NCBI GenBank assembly: GCA_000697355.1
Contig: JNEN01000719.1
Location: forward strand, 62,001 to 126,000
Direction of reading: 5' to 3'
Source: Syncephalastrum monosporum B8922
Taxonomy: Eukaryota > Mucoromycota > Mucoromycetes > Mucorales > Syncephalastraceae
Length of the DNA: 64,000 bases
The notes under the pieces were generated by a model that worked only from the letters and a program-made list of their open reading frames with translations, ran no database searches and had not been told where the DNA came from. This document shows positions 1-10,514 of the stretch, in pieces. The position numbers were made by a program, and so were the translations under genes. Position 1 is the first letter of the stretch, and the number at the start of each line of letters is the position of its first letter.

Positions 1-670
1 ATCTATCGCGCCTGCTCGATCGCAAGAGCGATTTCGCGGACGCCATCGGCACTGCGTCTCTCCAGATGCTGCTGTGGTGGTATCACACGCCGCCGCACCC
101 CTCCACGCCACACAACGACGCATCCAAAGGGCCCTCATGGGCTCGCCTCTTTGCAGGGACGCACCCCGTTCGCAAAGAAGAGGACCAGGCGCTGCTCTTG
201 GAGGAAAACGAGGCAGATGCGATGGAGATCAATAACAACGAGGTCATGCATGCGGTGGCCGCCCGAGCGTCGACCGAAGAAGAATCATCGGCACGGGACG
301 ACACCACGTCACTCAAAGCCGATCCACTCACGCAGGCATTGACGCGGTAACGTGCTATTGGCATCTATGCATGCGTGTGTGTCGGTTTTTGACTCATGCC
401 CATACTATTAGGTATTTTGAATCGTTTTCGGCGCGTCTGCTGTCCACCCTCGAGTCGATGGTCCTGGCTGTGGACGAAGGGCATGAGGAGGTGACTTTGG
501 GCCCGTCGGATCTGATCGAACTGGGTCTGCATCCGATCGCCGATGCCGAGTTTGTCACGGCTTTAGGAAGGCTCTATTTCGACCGCACCGTGCGCATCCA
601 AGAGCCTGACCCGTTGTACCTCTGCAAATGCGGTTGCTGCGGATCACGGAAGGGCGGTGTCCAAATGTAA
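1..670 (+). CDS. 3' end of an unrecognised gene (possibly DENN/DUF4484-like)
   Basis: Only the last 201 codons are inside the window; the gene enters from the left edge with its frame starting at base 3. Exons are 3..346 and 412..670, with a 65-bp GT-AG intron (GGTAACG...ATTAG). The protein end has an acidic, Glu/Asn-rich linker, then a short helical segment (ESFSARLLSTLESM), a DLIELGLHPIADAEFV stretch and a Cys-rich tail (LCKCGCCGSRKGG). The 'GL.P..DAEFV' stretch resembles, from memory, the C-terminus of fungal DUF4484/DENND11 (LCHN)-type proteins, but this is weak. Exon structure and stop are clear; function is not established. Confidence 0.6.
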
Positions 671-1127
671 TAATACTGTATGCTCCTGTAATAAAAGTGA
701 TTGGGTACTATACCCATCGACCTGCTTCGTCACCTGACTCAGTATGTACTATATCAGCTTGCTTATGCCAAGCGCGCAAGATATTGCTGGAAAGGTGCAT
801 GTTTTTATCATATGCCCTTTATGAGGACGGAAATCAGATAGTGATACGTAGAGGTTATTCATTATGTGATATCCCGCGACCATGCTCTTTCACGCTTTTG
901 CGTGGACGATGGTGTCAATTTCTCTCCATGATATATTCTCATAAACATGTAGAGAAGGGAACAATACTAGTCCCTACATCTGGACGTGCAAGTCTCGATG
1001 CATGCGATACTTGATCAAATTTGCCAGACATAGAAGAGAAACAATTTTTGGGTGCCCGCACAAGAAGAAAAAAGACAAGTCCTGAGCTCTCTCCACCTTT
1101 CACCTTGTTATATTTATGGACAACATC
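671..1127. other. Intergenic: 3' flank and CK2 alpha promoter
   Basis: 457 bp, AT-rich, between the unrecognised gene and CK2 alpha. Short open frames here have no domain-like content. No tRNA, palindrome or TATA box stood out. Confidence 0.5.
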
Positions 1128-2582
1128 ATGCAAGGAACGAGCATTGCTCGAGTGTATGCGGATGCCAATGCCAAGCGTGAACAGAGTTACTATGACTACG
1201 ATTCACTCGAGGTCGAATGGGGGTAGGACGAGGACTAGGACGAGGACGAGGACGAGCGTTGTCAACTATGTATTCTATTTGTTGTTAACTCAATGGCTTT
1301 GAACAGCAATCAGGACCATTACGAGATCTGCCGCAAGATTGGCCGAGGAAAATACTCTGAGGTCTTTGAGGGTGTCAATGTTCTCAATGGCGAGAAGTGT
1401 GTTATCAAAGTCCTGAAGCCGGTAAAGAAGAAGAAGATCAAGCGTGAAATCAAGATCCTCCAGAACTTGACAGGTGGTCCCAATATTATCGGCCTCCTTG
1501 ATATCGTCCGTGATCCCAACGTAAGGACTTGTAAGAGAAAAGGTTATGCAAGGATTGGTATTGACTTGAGTTTTTATTCAGTCTCGTGTACCTTCTCTCA
1601 TTTTTGAGAACGTCAACAATATCGAATTCAAGGTGCTCTATCCCCGCTTCGCAGACAAGGATGTCCGATTCTACATGTATGAACTCCTCAAGGTATTTGT
1701 GTACTCGTTTAGTGCTGTATGCAGGGCAACATGGTAACATTTTCTGGTGGGTTAGGCCATCGATTATTGCCACTCGCAAGGCATCATGCATCGCGACGTG
1801 AAACCACACAATGTCATGATTGACCATGCGAAGAAGCAGGTGCGAAACACAGATCCTCTACTTACCTTACAGCCCACCTCTAACTGCTCTCCCTCTCTCT
1901 AGCTGCGGCTGATTGATTGGGGTCTCGCCGATTTCTATCATCCAGGCACACAATACAATGTCCGCGTTGCCTCGCGATGCTACAAGGGTCCCGAGTTACT
2001 GGTGGATTTCCAGTTGTATGACTACAGTCTTGACATGTGGAGTTTTGGATGCATGTTAGCGGGTATGGTATGTATCCAAGGGAACTAGGATAAAAGGAAT
2101 GAAAATAACTCATCTGTCACTACTAGGTTTTCCGAAAAGACCCCTTTTTCAACGGCCAAGATAACTACGACCAGCTCGTGAAAATTGCTCGCGTTCTGGG
2201 CACCCCCAAGCTCTTTGAGTATTTAAAGAAATACAACATTACTTTGGATCCCCATTTTGACAAGATCCTCGGCAGGTAACAGAAAAAATGATAGCATGTC
2301 ATGGAAGCATACTCACCTGTATATACAGATATGCGGCTAAGCCCTGGAACAAGTTTATCAACATGGCTAACCAGCGCTATATCTCGGAAGAGTTGTTTGA
2401 TTTGCTTGATAATTTACTACGCTATGATCATCAGGAACGCTTGACTGCTAAGGAAGCCATGAACCATCCTTTCTTCGGTATGTTATTATCCATGAGGACC
2501 ACTCACAAGAAGCTGATTTCCTATCACTTTTTTTTAAAAAAAAAATCTAGAACCCATCCGAAACGAGAGCTCTGAGAAATAG
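1128..2582 (+). CDS. CKA1: Casein kinase 2 catalytic subunit alpha
   Basis: Ser/Thr kinase, catalytic subunit of the CK2 holoenzyme in nucleus and cytoplasm. Eight exons: 1128..1222, 1307..1520, 1582..1692, 1756..1839, 1903..2067, 2127..2275, 2329..2477, 2551..2582. The start is the ATG giving [18 protein letters not shown], the usual CK2 alpha N-terminus. Visible motifs are the glycine loop [15 protein letters not shown]2-specific basic cluster [12 protein letters not shown], catalytic loop [15 protein letters not shown] in place of DFG ([15 protein letters not shown]) and the Arg-rich substrate loop [13 protein letters not shown]. The last exon encodes a short tail after HPFF. About 315 residues, near the usual family length. 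Intron 1 opens with an AGGACG repeat. Identification is essentially certain. Confidence 0.96.
1223..1260 (+). repeat. AGGACG hexamer repeat in CK2 alpha intron 1
   Basis: About five imperfect copies of AGGACG/AGGACT begin at the 5' splice site of intron 1 (GTAGGACG...). It is intronic and does not change the protein. Confidence 0.8.
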
Positions 2583-3680
2583 GCGCGTTATGTGTCTGTG
2601 TGTACTTTTGTATGATTGCACTGCCTTTCTTTTTCCACCTTTTTTTCCACTTTTTCTTTCTTTCTTCTCTTTCTTCCCTTTAGCATGCTTGCATACCATC
2701 CTATTACCCAATACGTGTTTTAAAGTTCTCTGTCCCCGTTTTTATCTTTTTCATTCTGTGCGCCAACGATTATTCTAAAGTTATGAGTATGTATGTTTCT
2801 GATAGAAGCCTTTGGAAGGCTTTCGTTCTTTAGCATATGGGCTTCTAATTACACTTGACAGACGATTTGCGCCAGCTAAAATCTCTTGTATATTCATGAT
2901 TTGTGAGTGCTTAAAGTATGCGCGTATGTGCTGGTATGAAAGGTAAAGTGCTCTCGAAGTCGTTTCTTCGACGCAGGTTACAAAACAATTACACCTTCTC
3001 TCTTTTTTTTTCTTTTTGGCTTTCAAGACAAACTGTCGTACGTGCTTGACATACTTACCCTCTCCATCATCGCAGTGGGTAGAGTTTTTAATCCAGTGAG
3101 TATATGTAAAACCTATCATGCTCACGCAAGGTTAACCAGTAAGACGACATACCGTGGAATGAAAGAAGCTCAATTGACTGCAAAGAATCGAAACATATAT
3201 ATGTATGATACTGTCTTATATTCATAAATGAATCATCATGGGTATTGTAGCCATCAGGAAAGTCTATGTCCGCGAATAAAACATAAAAATCCAGTATTTC
3301 TTTTGAAAAAATGGTCTGGGGCCGGTCCTTATCGAAAAACGCCCTCTTGACTTCCACGAGAGCACAAGGTGTCATGGTAGTCAGCAAGATGGCAAGTGAT
3401 GGGGGAGCCTACCTTGGACTTGGACCTATAAATTCTTGAACAGATGTATAAAGCATGGATAGCAAAAGTCTGGCGATTTGGCATTGAAAGTTGGCTATAT
3501 GCATGCGCAACGTCAGTTATTATGTACGTAATTCTAGATATCATCCACGCGTTGAAATTGAAGAGTTCCACTCTGTTTGCAGATCGAAGGCGTGGAGGAA
3601 CGCAGCCATATATTCCCAATATCAGACACACAAACAATAAACGAACCTCAAGGCAATACAGAAGCAAATTTAAATACATA
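2583..3680. other. Intergenic between convergent CKA1 and PEX14
   Basis: 1.1 kb between the stops of two convergent genes, with AT-rich sequence and T-rich tracts near 2610-2690 and 3000-3020. Several short open frames overlap on both strands, none with a recognisable domain. Confidence 0.5.
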
Positions 3681-4842
3681 TTAGACATAGACCCTTCTAT
3701 TCAAGAGAGCGCCCTTGAGCGACCGGATCTCAGCCTGAACAGCTTTCGCCATCGTGTGGTCCTCCTTTTCAACCGCATCATCCAACGCCTCGGACTCCAG
3801 CGCCTCTACCGATCGTTTCCAGCTGGCCAAGGATCCGGATAAGGCCGGAAGACCTGTTGTGCGTCTTGGTCTATAGGACTGCTCACGATCTCGTACCTGA
3901 GAGTGCACACGGACCAAACGGTCTACCAAACCCTGCTGCTTCTCCTCAATATCCAGAATCGTTGCCACAGCCGAAATGTCCCCGTCCTGCTGCTGCTGCT
4001 GCTGTGATTGTGATTGAGCCTGTTTATCCTCGGGTTCCATTTCCGGTTGTGTGGTATGTTCTTCATCCAGCTTTTTGCCCTGCAGCAGTTTGTTGATTTT
4101 GTCCAAAGCGTTCCGTTGCAGCCCATAGCGTTCCTGGCGAAATTGGGCATAGGAGGCAAAGACAGGCAGAAAGACACGCTAACAGGGTAGAATATATATT
4201 AGCATAAAGGTGAACACGCCATTCCCTGGATACAGATACCTTGATGATATGAATCAAGCAGCTGGTGACGCCGACGGTACCCATGCCGAGGAGGATGGCG
4301 AGGGCGAGGACGCTCGAGGCAGGCATATGGGGCGGGGGAGGGATGGGTCGGTAGATGATTTGAGGAGGGGCTTGCGGCGCATTGACGCGGGTTGGTATCA
4401 GAGGAGCAGGAGGAGCATGTGACGGTGATGATGAAGGAGCAGACGTGGGCGGTTGTGACGGGGAGGATAAGGACGCTGTGCTGGAGGAGGATGCCGTGGC
4501 TGTCTGCGTCTTCACATGAAATTAACGTCCCCTGTTCCTAGCCAAACAGAAAACTGATCCTCTATTGCTTACCTGGCCAGCCTTTTTGAAGGCCTCTTCG
4601 ATTTCTGCTTGGTTCAGACCCTTCTTCTGCAGGAAAGCAACCTTCTTGGCCGTGTCTGCCGCCTGAACGGAGGGGGACGACAGAAAAGAGATGGCGGATT
4701 GCACGAGATCCTGTCGGAATGGAGTGGCATCCGAGGGATTTGAAGGAGGAGAAGAAGTCTTTTCGGACGGGGCCGGAGGAGAAGGAGGAGGAGATGAGTG
4801 TGCGGCCGCGGGTGGCGATGGTGGGGTGTCGTCCTGTGCCAT
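3681..4842 (-). CDS. PEX14: Peroxin 14, peroxisomal docking protein
   Basis: Membrane component of the docking complex that receives Pex5/Pex7 with cargo at the peroxisome. Exons on the minus strand: 4842..4573, 4509..4240, 4178..3681 (345 residues). The N-terminal Pex14 domain is clear: FRQDLVQSAISFLSSP, then a VAFLQKKGLNQAEIEEAF helix that binds WxxxF motifs of Pex5. Exon 2 is a Ser/Pro-rich linker ending in a hydrophobic segment (SSVLALAILLGMGTVGVTS), the predicted membrane anchor. The C-terminal part is a long charged, coiled-coil-like region with a Gln run (QSQSQQQQQQ). I took the Met of MAQDD as start; an upstream in-frame Met at 4917 would add 25 residues unlike the family. Confidence 0.93.
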
Positions 4843-5807
4843 GAAGTAGAAAGAAAGTGTGGAGGTTGTTGCTGACTCAAGCACATCTAATTCGGCAACC
4901 CCGCACTTTTTGATCATTCATGAATTCAAGCGTATCTATTGGATGTGCCACAAGCAAGCATGAGACGAGACAGCCAGCTGTCATTATCTTCATAATCCAG
5001 ACTCAATACAACGTCGGTTATCATTCGTGATAGACATCTTTGACCTTCGTGAATGAAGACCGTTTATTACGGGCAAGATCAGTGTATTTGAGCCAATTGT
5101 CATGGCGGTGAACTCTATTTTTTTTTTCATCCAGCTTCTTCGTGGCTAAAGGTTGTAAATAAATACGGTATGTGCCATTCGTATGACAAGGCATTGCTAA
5201 TGAAACCAATCCTCAGACCGTCTGCCAACTTTTGTGCATTAAGTGCTAATTCGTTCACCGGTTTTTAGAACCATCGACACTGTTGTTAGCAGGCAGAGAC
5301 ATACGAAAGACCTATTCATGGATAGACACAATCCATCTCTGTCATTCGATCCAAGTGTGTAATAAGACCTCTTTTTTTCGTTCCATCCAGGTATATCAGT
5401 GATAGCATGGAGAGGCCATCAGAAAGCCTGTGGTGCACATTCTATTGTTTCTAGTCCCTGCCATAACGGAGCAGGTGCTGCATGGGCCTTTGTGTATTCG
5501 TGCCTGAACATTAAAACCAGTCTTGCGCATTGATATGCAATTGGTAGGAGCCATAGGATCTTGAAAATCACGAATAAAGTCAGATGAGTCATACGTGTGT
5601 TCTCGTTGTGAGGCCCTCGACAGAGTACATGACCCAGACACTTGGAAACAGCTGTCCGTTCCCAGATTATCTTGTCAATAATGCATGTCGCATGGAAAAG
5701 CCAAAGGCGGTCATACAGGAAAACTCGAATCCAGTTCCTGGTACATGGATGGGATGGTCTGGGATGAAAGAAAAGGATATAGACATGATTTATTTGGTTC
5801 TTATCAT
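4843..5807. other. Intergenic between PEX14 and profilin
   Basis: About 1 kb holding the PEX14 promoter side and the profilin 3' flank. Short open frames on both strands (for example around 5396-5641) have no domain character. No RNA gene was recognised. Confidence 0.5.
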
Positions 5808-6412
5808 TTACTACAAAAAGTCAAAAGAGAGAGAAGACACAAAATAAGAAGAAAACAGCAAGGTGAGTTTCTCAAGATCAAGCATAAACACTCCCAGATA
5901 AACAAAACTTACGTAGCCGACCGAAATCAGGTAGTCGGCAAGGCCTTCAACGACCTTGACGCACGAGCCGGGCTGAATACCCTCCTTGTAATAAGCAATG
6001 ATCACAGCTTGGGTCGTCTTGACGAGGCAAAGACCGTCCGCATTCTACAGAGGAAAGGAACGCGTCAGTTCCATAGCTATGTGGGTTTCGCTTGCTCTTT
6101 GACCTTTTTAGCATAAATGGAGCGGTCATTGGCCTGGAGAGTGAGGTACTTGACACCGTCAAGGTGAACACCACTGCCAAGGACGCTATCGGGGTTGTTG
6201 AAGCCAGCGATAATCTCGGTCACCTCGTTAGGCTTGATCTGCTCGCGGATGAAGGCCATTGTCAGTCAAAGATGATGACCCACATTTGCAGTGTCAGTTA
6301 CCTGGAAACCGGGGGAAATGGCCCACTGGGAACCGTTGTGACCAAAGATGGCAGCCTTGGTAACATGGCCAGTGCCAACGAGGTTGTTATCAACGTACTG
6401 CTGCCAAGACAT
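5808..6412 (-). CDS. PFY1: Profilin
   Basis: Small actin-monomer and polyproline-binding protein that feeds formins. Exons on the minus strand: 6412..6302, 6238..6104, 6044..5913, and a terminal coding exon 5810..5808 that contains only the TAA stop. The product is 126 residues, the normal profilin length, starting MSWQQYVDNNLVGTGHV and ending in LADYLISVGY. The SPGFQ-IKPNEV junction and the YAKK-NADGL junction match profilin spacing. Exon 2 uses the acceptor GAGCAG; another AG lies 3 bases upstream. The donor after YAKK is GTCAAAG, a weak GT site. If the last intron were retained, a 34-residue hydrophobic tail would be added, which profilins lack. Confidence 0.93.
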
Positions 6413-7422
6413 TCTGTAGAAAAAGAGATGAAGATGAAAGAGAGAGTAAAAGTCGAGTTTTGCGTGGTCCCCGCACCCCCAATAATAATAATAGTCGTAC
6501 TCAACATTATAAAAGTACGCGATGATGCAACAACACTCCGCCCTCCGCCTTTCCGATCCCTGTTGGTAGAATGAGGCCAAACGAAAGAAGACACCCTCTT
6601 ACTGACCGTTCTTCACTCAAAAGAGCATCGCATTACGTCCTAGCGCGTGTGCAGTCTATCCTCTCTTATCCCTTGAAGCGACCGATGCGTCGGTCTTCAT
6701 CACTGAGGACTTGTTCACTGCCTCGTTTCCGTAAACGACGACGAGCCGAATTCTGGACTCGGAACAGACTCGACCTGTGTGCAGGTAGACACAGACTCAT
6801 ACATTATGGCATCCCTGATGTGCACGTCATAATCCATCTCCGTTCACCCCTGACGCCCTTCCCCTGAGTAGTCTAATATAGCTCCACATTGTCTCTATAT
6901 GTAAAGCCTGCAGTTGGGCTACGTCCATGTCTTGCGTCGTGTCTTGTCACTACGTGTGTCTTTTGGTCGGGGATTGTCTGCCAGGGAAAATGCCAAAAAT
7001 AACCTAAAGGAACGAGCCAAACGAACGGCGAAAACCAGACCGACTACTTGACACGAGAAAGATGCTCGTGCTCGCATCTCAGAAGGATGCATAGTATGCA
7101 GCAATGGGCAAAAAAAAAAGTGCAGTAAAAGCTTTTCCCTATGGATACTGCGCGTTACACTCGCTTTAGAGTCAACGAGGCTCTTCTCCAGCGGAAACAG
7201 GCTGGACCGAGGGTAGGATGGCATAGCTAACACCACCTATCACATCTATTATTTTATTAGGTGAAGCAAGCTACTTTCTATGTATTTTCTAGAACAGTTA
7301 GTCGCTGCTCGGCTTTGAGTGAATGAACTCATATTCTTGCATAAAGACATTTTCGGTGGCCAAGTCCCGCAAAGGGAATATCTTCTTCTTTAAGAACAAT
7401 AATTAACGCTGCTTGAAACGCT
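6413..7422. other. Divergent intergenic region, profilin / REX1B-like
   Basis: 1.0 kb shared promoter space. It contains a TATAAAAGT stretch near the profilin start on the minus strand (about 6506-6514) and several short meaningless open frames. Nothing else was recognised. Confidence 0.45.
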
Positions 7423-8093
7423 ATGGTCGACACATCCCTTGCTGATGCCATGCGTGCTCTTTTGAAGGCGCAATCGACTCGTGTCGCTCTTTACAAGGAA
7501 TTCGACGAGTAAGACCCAATTCACTTGCATGGCCAAGCCCGACCTAAAGAAAGGGTTCCTTTGCCACTAGTGCTTTCAAGGACTTTTTCAACAAGACGTG
7601 TTCGAACGACGAGTACCAGCTTGTATGCACGACAGTGACGCAGGGCTTCCAAGAAGTGTCGACCGAGATTCAGGCCATTGAAGCACAAGTGACCGCAGAA
7701 CGACCAGAAATTGCCGGCCTAATTCGGCAACTGCAAAATTTGGAAAAGGACAAGCTCTACATGGTATGAGTGATATCCAAACCACACCACACAAAAGACG
7801 CGCATTCCAACACCCTCCTTGCTTTGTCTAATTTTATACAGACGTGCCGTAGTCAGATCCTCACAATTGAAGCACGAGAAACAGAGAAGGATCTTGACGA
7901 GCCGATTCAAGACCTGAAGACGAGGTAGGAGGACACTCATATTTTTAATTTGGATTGTGAATACGCATATGGATCCTATCGTTCGTTGGCTTATCCTCAT
8001 TCGCGTACATCTAGTCTTGAGACAACGCTGGCTGATATCAACCAAGTATGGGATGCGATCCGAGAGGAAGCCACTGAACTGGCGTACGCATAA
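7423..8093 (+). CDS. REX1B (required for excision 1-B) domain-like protein
   Basis: Small all-helical protein of 146 residues. Exons 7423..7508, 7571..7763, 7842..7924, 8015..8093. The sequence is soluble and coiled-coil-like: RVALYKEFDDAFKDFF near the N-terminus, then VTQGFQEVSTEIQAIEAQV, LIRQLQNLEKDKLYMT, and a final helix ending in ATELAYA. Length, the R(V)xLYxEF start and the helix pattern resemble the REX1B domain named after a Chlamydomonas DNA excision-repair gene (human REX1BD/C19orf60). That match is from memory and the family is poorly characterised, so a DNA-repair role is only a suggestion. It is convergent with TIM8, with 239 bp between the stops. Confidence 0.75.
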
Positions 8094-8228
8094 TGGTCGC
8101 CATCGCCATCACACGACATAACCCAACATACCGGGCCATCCCTGTATACTTTCTTTTCTTTGGTTTCATGCGATTTGTATTCACAAACGTCTACACATGC
8201 CATATACATATAAAAGGACTTGCAAAAC

Positions 8229-8233
<5 letters not shown>

Positions 8234-8263
<30 letters not shown>
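8234..8263. repeat. (GA)15 microsatellite
   Basis: A perfect GA run of about 30 bp lies in the short gap between the convergent REX1B-like and TIM8 genes. Confidence 0.9.
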
Positions 8264-8266
<3 letters not shown>

Positions 8267-8332
8267 TGGAGAGAACCAGACTGGCGTGTTCTTTTTCCTA
8301 TATTGCTTTGCTCTGGGTTTGAGAGCCGTTCT

Positions 8333-8720
8333 TTACATGCCCGAGCTTCGCAGGCTTTCAAGACGCTTGACAATGAACACGGAGGTGTCCAGGAAACGCT
8401 CGACGCAGTTGGCCAAGCAAGCCTCCTCGCCGCGCTCCAGCTTGTTGTTGACCTTGCTGATGCACTTGTCCTAGATTCCCATCCAAATAAACGCATCAGC
8501 CACCATTCTGCAGACCTTGTCTTCTCTCTTCTGCTCTGTTCGTTCTTACCCAGCACGAATCGGTCAGCGAGTGCACGGTTTGCTGGACGCGAGCCTTGGC
8601 CTGCTCACCCTCCAAAAACTAATAAAACGATTGAGAATCGCCTCTCTCTCATAACGGCACGCGTGTCTATACCTGAGCGAGCTCACGCTGATCCTGTTCA
8701 GTGAATTGCGACTGGTCCAT
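8333..8720 (-). CDS. TIM8: Mitochondrial small TIM chaperone Tim8
   Basis: Intermembrane-space chaperone that partners Tim13 and escorts hydrophobic precursors to TIM22. Exons on the minus strand: 8720..8673, 8618..8550, 8470..8333 (84 residues, typical size). The twin CX3C motifs are intact: CWDKC and CLANC, spaced by 15 residues. The flanks SLTDSCWDKCISK and CVERFLDTSVFIVKRLE fit Tim8 better than Tim9, 10 or 13. The first motif is split by intron 2 between Trp and Asp. It has no presequence, as expected for Mia40-dependent import. The start is MDQSQFTEQDQ; 288 bp separate it from the divergent thioesterase gene. Confidence 0.93.
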
Positions 8721-9008
8721 TGTATATGTATAGTGAAGGGCCCCCGCAGTTGGACTGAGAACTGTCCAAATTTGACTGAACGGGGTGGCTTGTCCGAACG
8801 AAGTCACTCGCTTGACCCACATAGCACCCTTCCCAATTTCGCGTGTTGGGCGGTCGCCCAAATGGGGGTTGCCATGACAAACCCGCTTTCACATGTGTCA
8901 CACGATTGCCTCATTCAAGACAGACACAGCTTGCCCTGAACCCCACATTTCGCTCCTCTTTTCTCTTTTTCTCTTTCTCTCGCTCGCGCCCTCTTTTCAG
9001 TTTCTACC

Positions 9009-9613
9009 ATGAAGATCTCGTCCCAAGCCGCCGAACGCTATCCGAAGCTCGCTGAACTTGTGGCGCTGTACAGCAGCCGAAACGAAAAAGCCGTGTTTTG
9101 GGAAGACAAGATCCACGAAGCCCTTTCTATCGTCGAGGCAAGTCCCAATAAGCTTGTCTGGGAATTCGTCATCGATGAAGTCCATTGCAACCAGTAAATA
9201 TCCTCTCGGTTCCTCCATTCGTTTGTTCTGCCACTGCTCACACAGATAAAAAAAAAAAAGATTAGGCAACCTTCATGGCGGTTGCGTCGCTACCGCTATT
9301 GACATTTGCAGCAGTTTTGCCATCGAAACCTACGACGGTAAGTGCTTCTCTAGGCATGATTTCGATGGCAGAATGTGAGTATCACTGAACATGCGACATA
9401 GGTAAGAACCCGTGGAATTTGATCGGTGTCTCAGTCGACTTGGGTATCCAGTATATGCGTGGTATCCCCGCAGGTGTCACTGCCAGACTTGAATGCGAAG
9501 TCCAGCGTGTCGGCAAGAGCCTCGCCAATATCTATACCAAGGTGTATGATGAGGCCGGTAACATGTGTTATTCTGGCACCCATACCAAGTTCTGCATCGA
9601 CTCTCGTCTTTAA
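9009..9613 (+). CDS. Hotdog-fold acyl-CoA thioesterase (ACOT13/THEM2-like)
   Basis: Predicted to hydrolyse acyl-CoA thioesters. Exons 9009..9193, 9261..9337, 9402..9613 (157 residues, the normal size for a single-domain 4HBT protein). The active-site motif NQLGNLHGGCVATAID is formed across intron 1 and has the catalytic-loop Asn/His-Gly-Gly and the helix Asp; the C-terminal strand block runs from NLIGVSVDLGIQYMR to THTKFCIDSRL. The frame requires acceptor AAAAAG at 9260, preceded by an unusual poly-A instead of poly-pyrimidine; the AG 5 bases later breaks the frame. ACOT13 is mitochondrial in animals, but I see no clear presequence here. Substrate unknown. Confidence 0.88.
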
Positions 9614-10514
9614 TTCATTCCAAACAACCCATCTATCCCTCACAGCCTACTTTTGTACACTACCGCCACCAATCACTTGGAACAATACCATATTAGACAA
9701 CAGATGTTTATCGTTTTTTTCCGTATATAAAACTCATACAGCGCAGGCTCTTAAAGCTCCACATACATACACAGCTGTACGATAACTTCATTTAGTCACG
9801 TCCTTTGGTTGGGATGAGACAGGTCAACAAAATTCCTATTACCGCGAATATTTACGTAAGCATGTTTTGCATAATCTTCCAGTGAACAATGAGTGTACAG
9901 AAATGGCTTTGATGATCACGTGATCTTGCAGGAGCTTTGATCCAGCTGTGCTCACCTTACTACTATACTACTGCGTTTCCGCCATTGCCACACACACAGC
10001 ATAACAGTGCTCTCTTCAGCATAACACGTGTTTGGATCAAGTCATGTACGTATGTAACCATGCAGCACTATAGGTAAAATCAACCAACGAAGAATAGGCA
10101 GAGCCCCTTATACTGTATTAGGTTCGGATTCGATGCCAATGCATGATTATGTCGAGAGACAAATTTTGATCAGGCTGAACTATCACTTAGCAACACAGTA
10201 GTAATGGGTAGAGATTATCTCCGCATTTACAGTGTAGCCGAAAATGCTGGTAATGTGCATTTCCAACAAAACATCACCGGCATTCATCTCCCTAGAGGCG
10301 ACGCTTGGCACCTGTTTGTGTGCACACAATGCCATCAGGCTATCCAAAATGAATTTACTGCCGTAGCATGACCAATCGGATGTATCCCTTCATATTCTGC
10401 AAACAAGTAACTTGTATCCAATATAGTGCACTCAATAAACACACGCAACAGTTGGAAGATCAAAGTAATTTCTGTACGCAAACTAGCCAACGCATGCAAA
10501 AGCAAAGGAAATCA
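9614..10514. other. Intergenic with a 55-codon open frame
   Basis: 900 bp between the convergent thioesterase and MCR1 genes. It holds an open frame at 10204..10371 (+; see findings) and no recognisable RNA gene. Confidence 0.45.
10204..10371 (+). CDS. Possible small protein with a CxxC motif
   Basis: An ATG-to-TGA frame of 55 codons beginning MGRDYLRIYS and containing HLFVCTQCHQAI. The composition looks protein-like and one CxxC pair is present, but no family is recognised and no splice partner is obvious. It could be an isolated exon, a small gene or chance. Confidence 0.25.
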   Translation: MGRDYLRIYSVAENAGNVHFQQNITGIHLPRGDAWHLFVCTQCHQAIQNEFTAVA

